From Helicobacter anatolicus (lineage in GTDB: Bacteria > Campylobacterota > Campylobacteria > Campylobacterales > Helicobacteraceae), in the NCBI RefSeq assembly GCF_021300615.1, contig NZ_JAJTMY010000001.1, positions 161,095 through 225,094 of the forward strand: 64,000 bases of DNA, in the 5' to 3' direction. A program made the position numbers and the translations under genes. The notes below the pieces were generated by a model. The model saw nothing but the letters and a program-made list of their open reading frames with translations. It was not told the DNA's origin and ran no database searches. Every line of letters starts with the position of its first letter. Position 1 is the stretch's first letter. Shown piece by piece: positions 33,724 through 43,041 of this stretch.

Positions 33724-33747
33724 CAAATTTTTTTATAAAAAAATTTG
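33724..33747. repeat. 24-base perfect palindrome in the divergent murG promoter gap
   Basis: CAAATTTTTTT and AAAAAAATTTG are separated only by AT, giving a perfect inverted repeat. It lies in the 198-base gap between the divergent dehydrogenase gene and murG. It could be an operator, a bent-DNA element or a terminator remnant; no known binding motif was recognised. Confidence 0.5.
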
Positions 33748-33809
33748 AATTTTTATGGTGTAGTTATAGAATTTTGGGAATTTGAGATTGTTGTACAGAT
33801 AAATATTTG

Positions 33810-33818
33810 TGGTAAAAT
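33810..33818 (+). promoter_or_regulatory. Extended -10 box for murG
   Basis: TGGTAAAAT fits TGnTAnAAT and lies 40 bases ahead of the murG start, downstream of the 24-base palindrome. Confidence 0.5.
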
Positions 33819-33858
33819 ATTATTGCTTTTATATCGTATTTATGGAGGTTTATGAGGT

Positions 33859-34893
33859 ATGTATGTGATCACAGGAGGAGGGACAGGAGGGCATTTGGCT
33901 ATTGCTAAAGTTTTAGCAACAGTTCTAAAGAAACAAAAACAACCAGTGATATATATTGGGTCTTTACAAGGTCAGGATCGTGTATGGTTTGAAAAAAATG
34001 ACTTATTTGATTCTGTGTATTTTTTAAATACAACGGGAGTGGTAGATAAAAAAGGTGCATTTTTTATTAAAGCAATTGTTTTGCAAATTCGTGCTATTTT
34101 GAAAGTTAGGGCAATTTTTAAAACACATAAAATACATACAGTAATTAGTGTGGGAGGTTTTAGTGCTGGTCCTGCAAGTATTGCTGCAATTTTATCAGGC
34201 AAAAGATTTTTTATTCATGAACAAAATGCCATTAAGGGTAAATTAAACCAAATGCTTACTCCATTTGCAAAAAATATTTTTGGTAGTTTTGAGGATAAGA
34301 GCAAACAATTTTTAAAAACTCCTTATCCTGTGAGACAAGAATTTTTTCTAGAATCTCGAGTGCGAAAAAAAGTACGAACAATTTTGTTTTTAGGGGGAAG
34401 TCAAGGGGCGGTTGCTATTAATGAATTTGCACTTAATGTGGCACAAGATTTAATTTTGAGAGGTTATAAAATCATTCACCAGTGTGGAAGTAGAGATTTT
34501 GAGAGAATGAAACAAGAATATATTAGAATGGAGCTTTTTGGTAAGATTGATTTATTTGATTTTAGTAGTAATATTATCACAAAAATTAGTGCAGCTGATT
34601 TGTGTATTTGTAGAGCGGGCGCAAGTAGTGTGTGGGAACTTGCAGCAAATGGTTTGCCTTGTATTTATGTACCTTATCCTTATGCAGCGGGGAATCATCA
34701 ATATTATAATGCATTGTTTTTTGAAAATAAAAAACTAGGTTTTATTGTTGAACAACACAATTTAACACAAAAAAAAGTTTTTGGTTTGCTAGATGAGATG
34801 GAGGCGGATTTAGAAAACATAAGCAGAGGATTGCAAAATAGCATTCAAAAAAATGGTGCGGAAATAATTATAAAAAAGATTATGGAAAAATAA
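33859..34893 (+). CDS. murG: UDP-GlcNAc: lipid I N-acetylglucosaminyltransferase
   Basis: MurG converts lipid I to lipid II on the inner face of the membrane. The 344 residues start MYVITGGGTGGHL, the donor-side glycine loop. Further landmarks are VISVGGFSAGPAS, FIHEQNAIKGKLN, FLGGSQGAVAINEFA, CRAGASSVWELAANGLPCIYVPYP and NHQYYNA. An in-frame stop just upstream fixes ATG 33859 as the first start. The nearest AGG is too close, so TGGAGG at about 33843 must serve. The gene stands alone, apart from other mur genes. Confidence 0.96.
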   Translation: MYVITGGGTGGHLAIAKVLATVLKKQKQPVIYIGSLQGQDRVWFEKNDLFDSVYFLNTTGVVDKKGAFFIKAIVLQIRAILKVRAIFKTHKIHTVISVGGFSAGPASIAAILSGKRFFIHEQNAIKGKLNQMLTPFAKNIFGSFEDKSKQFLKTPYPVRQEFFLESRVRKKVRTILFLGGSQGAVAINEFALNVAQDLILRGYKIIHQCGSRDFERMKQEYIRMELFGKIDLFDFSSNIITKISAADLCICRAGASSVWELAANGLPCIYVPYPYAAGNHQYYNALFFENKKLGFIVEQHNLTQKKVFGLLDEMEADLENISRGLQNSIQKNGAEIIIKKIMEK

Positions 34894-34902
34894 ATCTAAA
34901 AA

Positions 34903-36177
34903 CTAATGAAGATTTTTTGACATCATAATCTCAAGAATTTGAGAATCTACATTTAACATGCTTTTTGAAGCAATATCGCAAAGATTTTGGATACTTTCAT
35001 CCACCTTATTTGCTACAATACCTTCTTTGCCATTAATAGTAGAATCTTCTAAAGCAAGCAAAAGAGCCTTGAATGCTGCTTGTGTTGTTGTAGAGACTTT
35101 CATGGAGCAGCCACTTCCTGCACCATCACATAAGATTCCACTAATATCTCCAATCATATTACAAATGCCTTTGGAGACAGTTTTGAACTCTTTAGTAAAA
35201 AGCCATGCGATTCCTGCATAGCTACCGATACCTGCGGTGGTTACAGCGCATAATGCAGAGAGTTTTGGGAGTTTGGAGTGAATATAGATAGCTGTGAGAT
35301 GAGAGAGAAATAAGGCACGATTTAAATCCTTTTCTTTTTGCAAATGTTTTGCCACGACAACAACAGGTATGGTGGCAGTGATTCCTTGATTGCCAGATCC
35401 GGAATTTGTCATAGCAGGGAGCGGTGCACCTCCCATTCTAGCATCAGATGCAGCTGTTGTTTGAATAAGGATTTGCGTCATAAGATCATTGGGGACTAGT
35501 TGGGATTGGATATGTTTTTGAAAGGTGCGTCCAATTTTTAATCCATAGTCTTTAGAGAGACCTTCTTGGGAAAGTGCAGTATTTAACACTGCAGAATCTG
35601 CAATAAAGGCAATTTTTTCTTCATCTATTGAACAAGCAAGATTATAAATATCTTCAAGATTTAGAGTTTTAAAAATTTCTTGTTGTGAGTAATTTTGTTG
35701 AGTGTATGTATTATGTAGTAAGATTTTTTGATTTTTTTCAATCAGTTTAATAAAGGTATGTTCATGTTCTATAATCACTTTTACTATGTTATTTTCCGAT
35801 TCTCCTATAGCTTCTATGTAGAGGTTGGGGACATTTTTCTTGAGGTAGACAGCGACTTTTGATAATAGATTTTTTGCAGCTTGTTCGTCTTGTGGGGTAG
35901 CATATTTTAATACTTCAAGTCCTAATTTGCTATCACCGCAAACATAACCCATGGCTGCTGCCATTTCAATACCAGAGGAAGAGGTGTTGGGGATTGTAAC
36001 AGCCATTGTATTTTTCAAAAGATTCCCTGAAGGAAATAGGGTAAGTTTTTTGAGGTCTTCTTGTAAATATTCCTTGATAATTGCACAAGCTAACGCAGTG
36101 GATATGGGTTCAGTGCATCCTATAGCAGGTTTTACTTCTTGTTTAACAATTTGTAAAATTTGTTCTTCTAAAGTCAT
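34903..36177 (-). CDS. L-cysteine desulfidase / L-serine dehydratase alpha-type (UPF0597, CyuA-like)
   Basis: The 424-residue member of the CyuA/UPF0597 family is an iron-sulfur enzyme that breaks down cysteine to pyruvate, ammonia and sulfide. Visible motifs are KPAIGCTEPISTALA, SSSGIEMAAAMGYV, TNSGSGNQGITATIPVV, and CNMIGDISGILCDGAGSGCSMK with Cys positions likely to bind the cluster. The alternative is serine deamination. The gene is monocistronic and convergent with murG, 9 bases away. Confidence 0.87.
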   Translation of the reverse strand: MTLEEQILQIVKQEVKPAIGCTEPISTALACAIIKEYLQEDLKKLTLFPSGNLLKNTMAVTIPNTSSSGIEMAAAMGYVCGDSKLGLEVLKYATPQDEQAAKNLLSKVAVYLKKNVPNLYIEAIGESENNIVKVIIEHEHTFIKLIEKNQKILLHNTYTQQNYSQQEIFKTLNLEDIYNLACSIDEEKIAFIADSAVLNTALSQEGLSKDYGLKIGRTFQKHIQSQLVPNDLMTQILIQTTAASDARMGGAPLPAMTNSGSGNQGITATIPVVVVAKHLQKEKDLNRALFLSHLTAIYIHSKLPKLSALCAVTTAGIGSYAGIAWLFTKEFKTVSKGICNMIGDISGILCDGAGSGCSMKVSTTTQAAFKALLLALEDSTINGKEGIVANKVDESIQNLCDIASKSMLNVDSQILEIMMSKNLH

Positions 36178-36314
36178 TTTATATAATCCAAAAATTTTTA
36201 AAATTTTATCTTTTTGTATGAATTTTGTAAAGTAAAAATTAATGATTAGTTTTTAAATTTGGAATTACTAATACTCTATAGGTAAAAGTAAGACATAGTA
36301 TAAGGGTAGGAGAG

Positions 36315-36338
36315 GTGTGTGGAGTAAATTCCACACAC
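36315..36338 (-). terminator. Hairpin after tsf
   Basis: GTGTGTGGA and TCCACACAC form a perfect 9-bp G+C-rich stem with a 6-base loop, starting 3 bases beyond the tsf stop on the minus strand. It stands out in AT-rich DNA and probably ends the rpsB-tsf transcript, though no U-tract follows. Confidence 0.55.
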
Positions 36339-36341
36339 TAT

Positions 36342-37409
36342 TTATTGTATTTGTGCTGCAACTTCAGAGGCAAAATCCTCTACTTTTTTCTCAATTCCCT
36401 CGCCAAGTTCAAAACGAATATATTCTAGAATTTCAATTTTATCGTTAATTTCTTTTGATTTATCTTCGATAACCTGTGCAATTGTTTTTTTATCATCCAT
36501 TACAAAGAATTGACCCATAAGAGTTAATCTTTGGTCAATTAGTGTATTATCTGCAATAAATCTATCCATTTGACCAGGAATAATTTTATCCCAAATTGCC
36601 TCAGGCTTACCTTGCTTTTTTAGTTCCTCTTTAAGTTTTGCTTCTTGTGCTTGCAATACTTCTTGTGTAAGTTCACATCTGCTAATAAACTCTGGAATTA
36701 CTTTTAAGGGTTTACCAAGGCGTTTGAGTTCTTCATTTTCCTTTTCTAGTTCAGCTTTTAGGGCAACTTTTTCTTTTTCAATAAAATCCTTTTCAAAAGA
36801 ATTGTAGTTTAGTACTTGTGGCTTCATTGCTGCGGCGTGCATGCAGATATTGCGAATAAGATCAGAAATTTTTTGTGCATTTGTTTGCGATGAACATTTT
36901 ACAGAAAGTAAAACACCTACTCTAGCGTTGGAATGTACATAGCCCGTGACAATTCCATTATTATCTGCTTTAATATTTACTAGTCTTCTTACAACTATAT
37001 TTTCACCAATTTTTGCAATTTGACTATTGAGATAATCGCTAAATTTCTCACCATCAATTATTGCATCTTGTAGTTTTTCTACAGAAGTGATATTTTGAGA
37101 TTCTGTATTTTGTGTAGTTTTTTCTATAAGTGCTTTGAAAGCATCATTTTTTGCAACAAAATCAGTCTCGCTATTAATTTCAAGCATTACGGCATTTTTT
37201 AAATCTTGACTTACTTTGACAGAGATAACACCCTCAGCCGCAATTCTATCTGCTTTTTTTGCTGCTTTACTTAATCCTTTTTCTCGTAAGAATTCCATAG
37301 CCTTTTCAAGATCACCATTTGTTTCAACAAGCGCTTTTTTGCAGTCCATCATTCCTGCATCTGTCATTTCTCTAAGTTGCTTTACAAGTTGTGCACTGAT
37401 TTCAGCCAT
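36342..37409 (-). CDS. tsf: Elongation factor Ts
   Basis: EF-Ts recycles EF-Tu from GDP. The 355 residues contain the N-terminal signature LVKQLREMTDAGMMDCKKALVETNGDLEKAMEFLR. The TDFVAKND motif that inserts into EF-Tu and the Cys-rich coiled region follow. The length equals that of the H. pylori protein as I recall. The start follows the rpsB stop directly and AAGGAG lies within rpsB, so expression is coupled. Confidence 0.97.
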   Translation of the reverse strand: MAEISAQLVKQLREMTDAGMMDCKKALVETNGDLEKAMEFLREKGLSKAAKKADRIAAEGVISVKVSQDLKNAVMLEINSETDFVAKNDAFKALIEKTTQNTESQNITSVEKLQDAIIDGEKFSDYLNSQIAKIGENIVVRRLVNIKADNNGIVTGYVHSNARVGVLLSVKCSSQTNAQKISDLIRNICMHAAAMKPQVLNYNSFEKDFIEKEKVALKAELEKENEELKRLGKPLKVIPEFISRCELTQEVLQAQEAKLKEELKKQGKPEAIWDKIIPGQMDRFIADNTLIDQRLTLMGQFFVMDDKKTIAQVIEDKSKEINDKIEILEYIRFELGEGIEKKVEDFASEVAAQIQ

Positions 37410-38201
37410 TTATTCTCCTTTTGTCATTTCTTTTTCAAGTTCAGCAGTTACCTCTTCCATAAGCTCTTGTTTTTCGTCTTGAGTAGCTGGTTCTGCTTCT
37501 TGTGTTACTTCTCCATCATTTCCCGCCATTGCACGACCTTCAATAATTGCTTCGCTCATTTCTTTGCAGAAAAGTTGAATTGAACGAATAGCATCATCGT
37601 TGCCAGGGATTGGATAGTCTACAACATCGGGATCGCAGTTTGTATCAAGTGGTGCTACAACAGGGATACCAAGTCTTCTTGCCTCAGCAACAGCAATTTT
37701 TTCTTTTACAACATCGATAACAAAAATCATATCAGGTGCTTTTTTCATGTGTCTTACACCACCAAGATATTTGTTTAATTTTTCTTTTTTTCTAAGAATC
37801 ATCAATTTTTCTTTTTTTGTAAGCATGTCAATTTGTCCGCTTGCTTCCATTTCTTCAATAATTTCGAGTTTTCTGATAGATTTTTTGATTGTATTGAAGT
37901 TTGTTAGCATACCACCAAGCCATCTGTAATTTACATAAGGGATTTGGATTTTTTCAGCATATTCTTTTAGCGTTTCACTTGCTTGTTTTTTTGTTCCAAC
38001 AAACATAATGGTTTTGCCTTCAGCAGCCGCATCTCTTACAATATTGTAAGTGTATCTGAAATATCTTAGGGTTTTTTGCAAATCAATAATGTGAATGTTT
38101 TTTCTTACACCAAAAATAAATCTTTTCATTTTTGGATTCCAGCGTCTTGTTTGATGGCCGAAATGCACACCACATTCCAATAAATCTTTCATTGTTACCA
38201 T
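37410..38201 (-). CDS. rpsB: 30S ribosomal protein S2
   Basis: The 263-residue protein contains [22 protein letters not shown] near the N-terminus. It also has [32 protein letters not shown] and [37 protein letters not shown]. The tail is acidic, with [27 protein letters not shown] precedes ATG 38201. A structured leader at 38240-38285 and TACAAT boxes upstream suggest its own promoter and possible autoregulation. tsf follows without a gap. Confidence 0.98.
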   Translation of the reverse strand: MVTMKDLLECGVHFGHQTRRWNPKMKRFIFGVRKNIHIIDLQKTLRYFRYTYNIVRDAAAEGKTIMFVGTKKQASETLKEYAEKIQIPYVNYRWLGGMLTNFNTIKKSIRKLEIIEEMEASGQIDMLTKKEKLMILRKKEKLNKYLGGVRHMKKAPDMIFVIDVVKEKIAVAEARRLGIPVVAPLDTNCDPDVVDYPIPGNDDAIRSIQLFCKEMSEAIIEGRAMAGNDGEVTQEAEPATQDEKQELMEEVTAELEKEMTKGE

Positions 38202-38239
38202 TTTATGCTCCTTCTAAATTAAATTTTGGTTTTTTCCTC

Positions 38240-38285
38240 CACGCTCATTAATAGCATTGCTACACCGTAATGAAGAATTAGCGTG
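38240..38285 (-). promoter_or_regulatory. Structured leader upstream of rpsB
   Basis: The outer arms CACGCT (38240-38245) and AGCGTG (38280-38285) pair, as do the inner arms CATTA (38246-38250) and TAATG (38268-38272). Inside is a short TAGCATTGCTA inverted repeat. The element lies about 40 bases before the rpsB start and downstream of TACAAT boxes. By analogy with other ribosomal-protein leaders it could bind S2, but that is inference. Confidence 0.4.
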
Positions 38286-38326
38286 TGTGAATTTAAAATG
38301 GAGCTAAATTGTATTGTAAAAGTGCT

Positions 38327-39961
38327 TTATTTTTGCTTAAATTCGTAGGGTTTTGCCTGTTCTAAGAGTTTGCATAAAAGTTGATTTTTCTGTTTGATCC
38401 AAAAGTTATAATCACAAACAATAATTAGACGCTTTTTTAGTCTCGTGATGGCTACATTTAGAGTATATAACGCTGTTTTATTTTGACTATTGGTACAATA
38501 GTGATGTAACGTGACAGGTGAGAGAATTATGGTGTCAAATTCTCTACCCTGTGATGAATGAATAGTCATAACATTGGGGGAGTGGATAAGTTTTTGGATA
38601 TATTCTTTTTGTTTGTTAAAAGGGGTGAGAATAGCAATATCTTCATGTTTTAATTCTTGATAAATTTTTCTTGCAATTTCAGCTTCACTTGAAGAAAAAA
38701 GTTCATTGGTATGGGAAGTTGAGGGAGTGGCATTTGCATAAAAGATTTCTGTGTGATTGTGGGTGCTTTCTAGTGTGGTGTAAATATTTTCTGCTAAGAT
38801 TTTTGCCAGATTTTTCCCATATCTGTAAGTTATATTTAATTTAAAAAGCTGCATTTTATCAAATGAAGGGTCTGGTTTTATGTTATCTAGGTTATTTAGA
38901 AATGTAGGCTCGAAAAAATCTTCAAGATAAAGAGCTGAAATACTCCATAGTTTTACACTTTTATTTTTATTAATCATTTCCTGATTTGGCATTTCACATA
39001 TAGGAGATAATTGTTTGTGGTCACCAAGCAATGTAATAGGAGTGTTGTCAACACAGAGTGCAAGTGCTTTAATTAGTGGAGTGAAGGCGCTTTCATCTAA
39101 AAAGAAATGAGTAAAATTAATTTCTAAGTCTGAATACTTTCTAATAAAACCATCGATAGTCATTCCAAAAATTATTGCATTTTCATAGCGTTTTTTAATA
39201 GGGGTAGAATAAGTAGAGTAATTAAATAAATTTGTTTGTTGTGGTGGAGTGTATTCACAGGTATCAGAAAATTTGTTAAAAAAAGTTGTTGTGGGTATAC
39301 CTAGACGAATAGTTTTATCGCGATTAAATTTTAGATTGTCAAGTTGTGTGATAATAGTTGAGAGAATCTGTTCTAAGGCATTATTTGTTGGTGCGATTAC
39401 ACAAACTTTTTTATTAGTTTCAATGAAGTGCATAAGGATTTCAAAAAGAACAAATTGAGTTTTGCCTGTCCCTGGCGGTCCCCATATATAGCTTAAAGTA
39501 TTATTTAAAGCACCATAAATTGCTTGTTTTTGTGATTCATTTGTGTGGAGTGTTAGTCTAGTAGTGTGTTGTGGAGTTTTTGTTGGTAGGGAGATATTGT
39601 ATTTTTGAAAAAAATCTCTTAGATTTGTGATAAGAAACTTGAGATCGGTATAGATTTTAAGTTTTTTGCTTTCAAGAGCATTGGAAAGCAAGGTGAACAA
39701 AGAAGGCTTGCATTGTAGTGTTAAGATTTGATTATTTTCATCATAGGTTTTATTGATAATTTCGTCGTGATCGAGTAAAAAAGAATAATCATCTATGGCA
39801 ATTTGTATATAATCTAGCGAAAATCGTTTTTGTCGTAATTTGATAGTAATAAAATTATCTTGAATATAATGAGAGGCAATTTGAATATCCTGCACCCCTT
39901 TATGATTATTATTTAGATAATCATAATAGGCGTTGCAAGATTGAATTAATAAATCACGCAT
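38327..39961 (-). CDS. Superfamily 1 (UPF1/DNA2-like) helicase
   Basis: The 544-residue ATP-dependent nucleic-acid helicase has Walker A GPPGTGKT (161-168) and motif II FFLDESAF. Motif III is LGDHKQLSPI, motif V is IHSSQGREFDTIILSP and motif VI is NVAITRLKKRL. The N-terminal about 140 residues are a family-specific beta-rich domain. Such compact SMUBP2-like helicases are found singly in many Campylobacterota; the substrate is unknown. It lies 5 bases from oorC (stop-to-start), so it may be the distal gene of the oor operon. Confidence 0.85.
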   Translation of the reverse strand: MRDLLIQSCNAYYDYLNNNHKGVQDIQIASHYIQDNFITIKLRQKRFSLDYIQIAIDDYSFLLDHDEIINKTYDENNQILTLQCKPSLFTLLSNALESKKLKIYTDLKFLITNLRDFFQKYNISLPTKTPQHTTRLTLHTNESQKQAIYGALNNTLSYIWGPPGTGKTQFVLFEILMHFIETNKKVCVIAPTNNALEQILSTIITQLDNLKFNRDKTIRLGIPTTTFFNKFSDTCEYTPPQQTNLFNYSTYSTPIKKRYENAIIFGMTIDGFIRKYSDLEINFTHFFLDESAFTPLIKALALCVDNTPITLLGDHKQLSPICEMPNQEMINKNKSVKLWSISALYLEDFFEPTFLNNLDNIKPDPSFDKMQLFKLNITYRYGKNLAKILAENIYTTLESTHNHTEIFYANATPSTSHTNELFSSSEAEIARKIYQELKHEDIAILTPFNKQKEYIQKLIHSPNVMTIHSSQGREFDTIILSPVTLHHYCTNSQNKTALYTLNVAITRLKKRLIIVCDYNFWIKQKNQLLCKLLEQAKPYEFKQK

Positions 39962-39966
39962 AAGGT

Positions 39967-40515
39967 CTATAGAGCCTTAAGAGCGTATTTTTCACCTAAT
40001 TCAAATGCTTTTTTATTAAGATCTGCGACTTTTGCAGGAACTTTTGAAATCATGGTTTCAAAAACCAAATCTCTATCAACACATTTTGTAAAAGTCACAG
40101 TTACTGCCAGGGCTACAACAGATTGCGTGACAACATTTCCTACTTCTTCTTTAGCAATCGTAATAATAGGAATTTCATAGATTTTGAATTTTTCATAATC
40201 CTCTTTTGTGGGCGTAACAAGATTTGGTTCCACGACAATAATACCACCTTCTTTTACGCCTGATTTAAATTGATTAAAACTAATTTGCGCAGTGGAAAGC
40301 ATAAAGTTAATTTCACCTTCATTAGCATATGGATACAAAATCTCTTTATCATCTAATAAAATATCTACTTTTGTGGGACCACCTCTTACCTGAGAGGTAT
40401 AGGTGGAAGCCTTGAGACCATAACCTCCACCACGGATTCTTGATTCTGCTAAAATTTCTCCCGCAAGCAAAACACCTTGACCACCAACACCTGTAAATCT
40501 TAATTGATTTTCCAT
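39967..40515 (-). CDS. oorC: 2-oxoglutarate:acceptor oxidoreductase subunit OorC (gamma)
   Basis: This is the gamma-type subunit of the four-part enzyme that decarboxylates 2-oxoglutarate to succinyl-CoA, replacing the usual dehydrogenase in Helicobacter and Campylobacter. The 182 residues include RFTGVGGQGVLLAGEILAES, STYTSQVRGGPTKVDI and LALAVTVTFTKCVD. It follows oorB by one base. The order D-A-B-C matches H. pylori. Confidence 0.95.
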   Translation of the reverse strand: MENQLRFTGVGGQGVLLAGEILAESRIRGGGYGLKASTYTSQVRGGPTKVDILLDDKEILYPYANEGEINFMLSTAQISFNQFKSGVKEGGIIVVEPNLVTPTKEDYEKFKIYEIPIITIAKEEVGNVVTQSVVALAVTVTFTKCVDRDLVFETMISKVPAKVADLNKKAFELGEKYALKAL

Positions 40516-40516
40516 T

Positions 40517-41341
40517 TTATCCCCTTTTTGCTTGTGCTTTTTCTATGATTGTTTGATAAGCATCAGTATATTCTGTTTTGCTTATATCGTGTTTTAAAAT
40601 ACCAGTAGGGAATTTTCCAATCTTTTCTTCTTCGCTAAGTTCATCGTACTTGCGTTTAGAAATTGTTCTAGAATCAATCCATTTGAGTGTTTCTACAGCC
40701 TCGCCCATTTTGTTTTTTCTTCCAAGATTGATGTGGCAATTGCTATGGATATCAAAAAAACTAAATCCTTTATGCTTGAAACCTTCCGCTAAAACCTTTT
40801 CAATTTTTGCAGAATCCAAAACACTTTCTCTAGCAATAAAGGTAGCACCAGCAACATCTGCTAATTTACAAGGGTCGATATTGTTTTCTATATTGCCATA
40901 TTGTGCAGTAACAGTCCACATTCCTTGCGGTGTAGTTGGTGAGGTTTGAGAATTGGTTAACCCATAAATAAAGTTGTTTACCAAAATAAAATTTATATCA
41001 ATATTTCTTCTACAAGCATGCATTGTGTGATTACCACCGATAGCTAGCGCATCGCCATCCCCACTTACTACAATTACATGTTTATCAGGATTAGCAAATT
41101 TAATTCCTGTGGCATATGCTACTGCTCTACCATGAGTGGTATGCACTGTGTTGCAATTAACATAAGAGCTCATTCTACCACTACAACCAATTCCGCTTAC
41201 CAGGCAAACATCTTTCATGTCCCAACCAACATTGTGAATTGCGCGCACAATAGACTTGAGTATAACACCATCACCACATCCCCAACACCAAAGTGTAGGT
41301 AATTTATCTACGCGTAAATATTCATCATAATTAAAAGCCAT
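40517..41341 (-). CDS. oorB: 2-oxoglutarate:acceptor oxidoreductase subunit OorB (beta)
   Basis: This is the thiamine-diphosphate-binding beta subunit. The 274 residues have LPTLWCWGCGDGVILKS and VSGIGCSGRMSSYVNCNTVH. The TPP-binding segment is VVSGDGDALAIGGNHTMHACRRNI, followed by NNFIYGLTNSQTSPTTP. It pairs with OorA for catalysis and passes electrons to the ferredoxin-like OorD. It starts one base after oorA. Confidence 0.96.
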   Translation of the reverse strand: MAFNYDEYLRVDKLPTLWCWGCGDGVILKSIVRAIHNVGWDMKDVCLVSGIGCSGRMSSYVNCNTVHTTHGRAVAYATGIKFANPDKHVIVVSGDGDALAIGGNHTMHACRRNIDINFILVNNFIYGLTNSQTSPTTPQGMWTVTAQYGNIENNIDPCKLADVAGATFIARESVLDSAKIEKVLAEGFKHKGFSFFDIHSNCHINLGRKNKMGEAVETLKWIDSRTISKRKYDELSEEEKIGKFPTGILKHDISKTEYTDAYQTIIEKAQAKRG

Positions 41342-41342
41342 T

Positions 41343-42467
41343 TTACATCTCCTCTATTTTTGCAATAATCTCATTAGGTGAAATACTTCTACCATCCGCT
41401 TTGCCAAAGAACTCTACTTTTTTGCATAGAATACGTTCAATTTCTTCGACATATTGCCCCTTGTTTAGTTCAACTACCAAGATTTTCTCAAATTTTTTTC
41501 CTAATTCTTCTAGTTGTTTTTTTGGGCTTGGCCAAATAGTGATTGGTCTAAACAATCCTACTTTTTTTCCTCTTTTTTCTAATTCAATCATTGCTTCTTT
41601 TATGGCTAAAGAAGCGGAACCATATGCGATGATAGCAATTTCTGCATCATCAAGGTTTTTAGTTTCAATATGAGTGATTTCATCAATTCTAGAATCGATT
41701 TTTGCAAAAAGACGATCAATGAGGGCTTGAGCCATTTTTGCATCTTCGGTTGGGAAACCAATCGGACCATGATGCAATCCTGTTACATGATAACGATACC
41801 CTTGAAAGAAGGGATTAAGGATTGCTGGTTCATTTTGTGCAACCCCATAAGGTTGATAATCTTTTGGATCACCCTCAAAAACTTTACGATTTATAATGCC
41901 TTTTTGAATATCTGTCAAATCTGGAATTGTAGCTTTTCCATACATGTGACCAATTGTTTCATCCATAAGAAGAAAGACGGGTGTCATTAATGTTTCTGCA
42001 AGATTAAAGGCTCTGATGGTTTCTGTGTAGGCCTCTTCAAGTGTTCCTGGAGCGACCGCAACAGCTTTAAAATCCCCATGACTAGGATTTTTTGTGAAAT
42101 TAATATCTCCTTGTGCAACGCGTGTAGGCATTCCTGTTGAAGGCCCTGAACGCATAACATTTGCAATCACTAATGGGATTTCTGCCATAAAACCATAACC
42201 GATTTGTTCAACTTTGAGTGATATTCCAGGACCTGAACTTCCAGTCATAGCTTTGGTACCGCTCATACTTGCACCTAATGCTACAGAAATACCGCTAATT
42301 TCATCTTCCATCTGAATAAATCTTCCACCATTTTGTGGAAGTTTAACGCTAAGTTCGTGCATAATATCAGAAGAAGGAGTGATAGGATAACCGCCATAAA
42401 ACTTACAACCTGCATCAATAGCAGCCTGTGCTACTAATTCGTTTCCACCAGAAATAATTTCTCGCAT
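41343..42467 (-). CDS. oorA: 2-oxoglutarate:acceptor oxidoreductase subunit OorA (alpha)
   Basis: The 374-residue alpha subunit contains GNELVAQAAIDAGCKFYGGYPITPSSDIMHELS. It also has MEDEISGISVALGASMSGTKAMTGSSGPG and MDETIGHMYGKATIPD. It binds the oxoacid and part of the TPP together with OorB. It sits between oorD (21 bases upstream) and oorB in the four-gene operon that supplies succinyl-CoA under microaerobic growth. Confidence 0.96.
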   Translation of the reverse strand: MREIISGGNELVAQAAIDAGCKFYGGYPITPSSDIMHELSVKLPQNGGRFIQMEDEISGISVALGASMSGTKAMTGSSGPGISLKVEQIGYGFMAEIPLVIANVMRSGPSTGMPTRVAQGDINFTKNPSHGDFKAVAVAPGTLEEAYTETIRAFNLAETLMTPVFLLMDETIGHMYGKATIPDLTDIQKGIINRKVFEGDPKDYQPYGVAQNEPAILNPFFQGYRYHVTGLHHGPIGFPTEDAKMAQALIDRLFAKIDSRIDEITHIETKNLDDAEIAIIAYGSASLAIKEAMIELEKRGKKVGLFRPITIWPSPKKQLEELGKKFEKILVVELNKGQYVEEIERILCKKVEFFGKADGRSISPNEIIAKIEEM

Positions 42468-42488
42468 TGTCTTTCCTTAATTTGATAT

Positions 42489-42797
42489 CTATAAAAAGTA
42501 GTTATTTTGTTTAATTTTTACAGCTCTTTCTTGAGCTTCTTGAGTAATTTTTGCAAATTTAAATTCTTTGCGATCTGCTACATAAATTGCAAAATCTGGG
42601 CAATGTAGTTCACATTCTCTGCAACCAATGCAGCTTTCAGGATGGATAACTTTTATAATCTTCCCTAAGACCTTATTGGAATCTAATTGCATACTTAAGA
42701 CACCGGCTGGACATTTTGAAACACAGATGTCACAACCTTTGCAACGCTCTTCATTTGTCCAGACTGCCACGCCTTGTGGGGCTACTATATTTGACAT
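42489..42797 (-). CDS. oorD: 2-oxoglutarate:acceptor oxidoreductase subunit OorD (ferredoxin-like delta)
   Basis: This is the small electron-transfer subunit. The 102 residues hold two [4Fe-4S] motifs, CKGCDICVSKCP and CIGCRECELHCP. It is the first gene of oorDABC. AGGAG precedes ATG 42797. The 244-base gap towards mltG is very AT-rich and should hold the operon promoter, though no single box stands out. Confidence 0.95.
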   Translation of the reverse strand: MSNIVAPQGVAVWTNEERCKGCDICVSKCPAGVLSMQLDSNKVLGKIIKVIHPESCIGCRECELHCPDFAIYVADRKEFKFAKITQEAQERAVKIKQNNYFL

Positions 42798-43041
42798 AAT
42801 ATTCTCCTAAAATCGCCAAAGCATTTTTTTTGTTTAGCATTAAAAACTATTTAGACTAATATATCGTAAAGTTTATCGAAACTTCTTTTTTATTTATATT
42901 AAAAGTTTTAATAAATTTTGGATATATGTTTTTATTATATTGCTTTTAAAAAATTAAAAAGTAAATAAAAGTAAAGATTTTTTTTACCAAAAAATTCTTA
43001 GGGCTATTAGCGGTAATTTAGGGGAGTTTTGATTTAAAATT

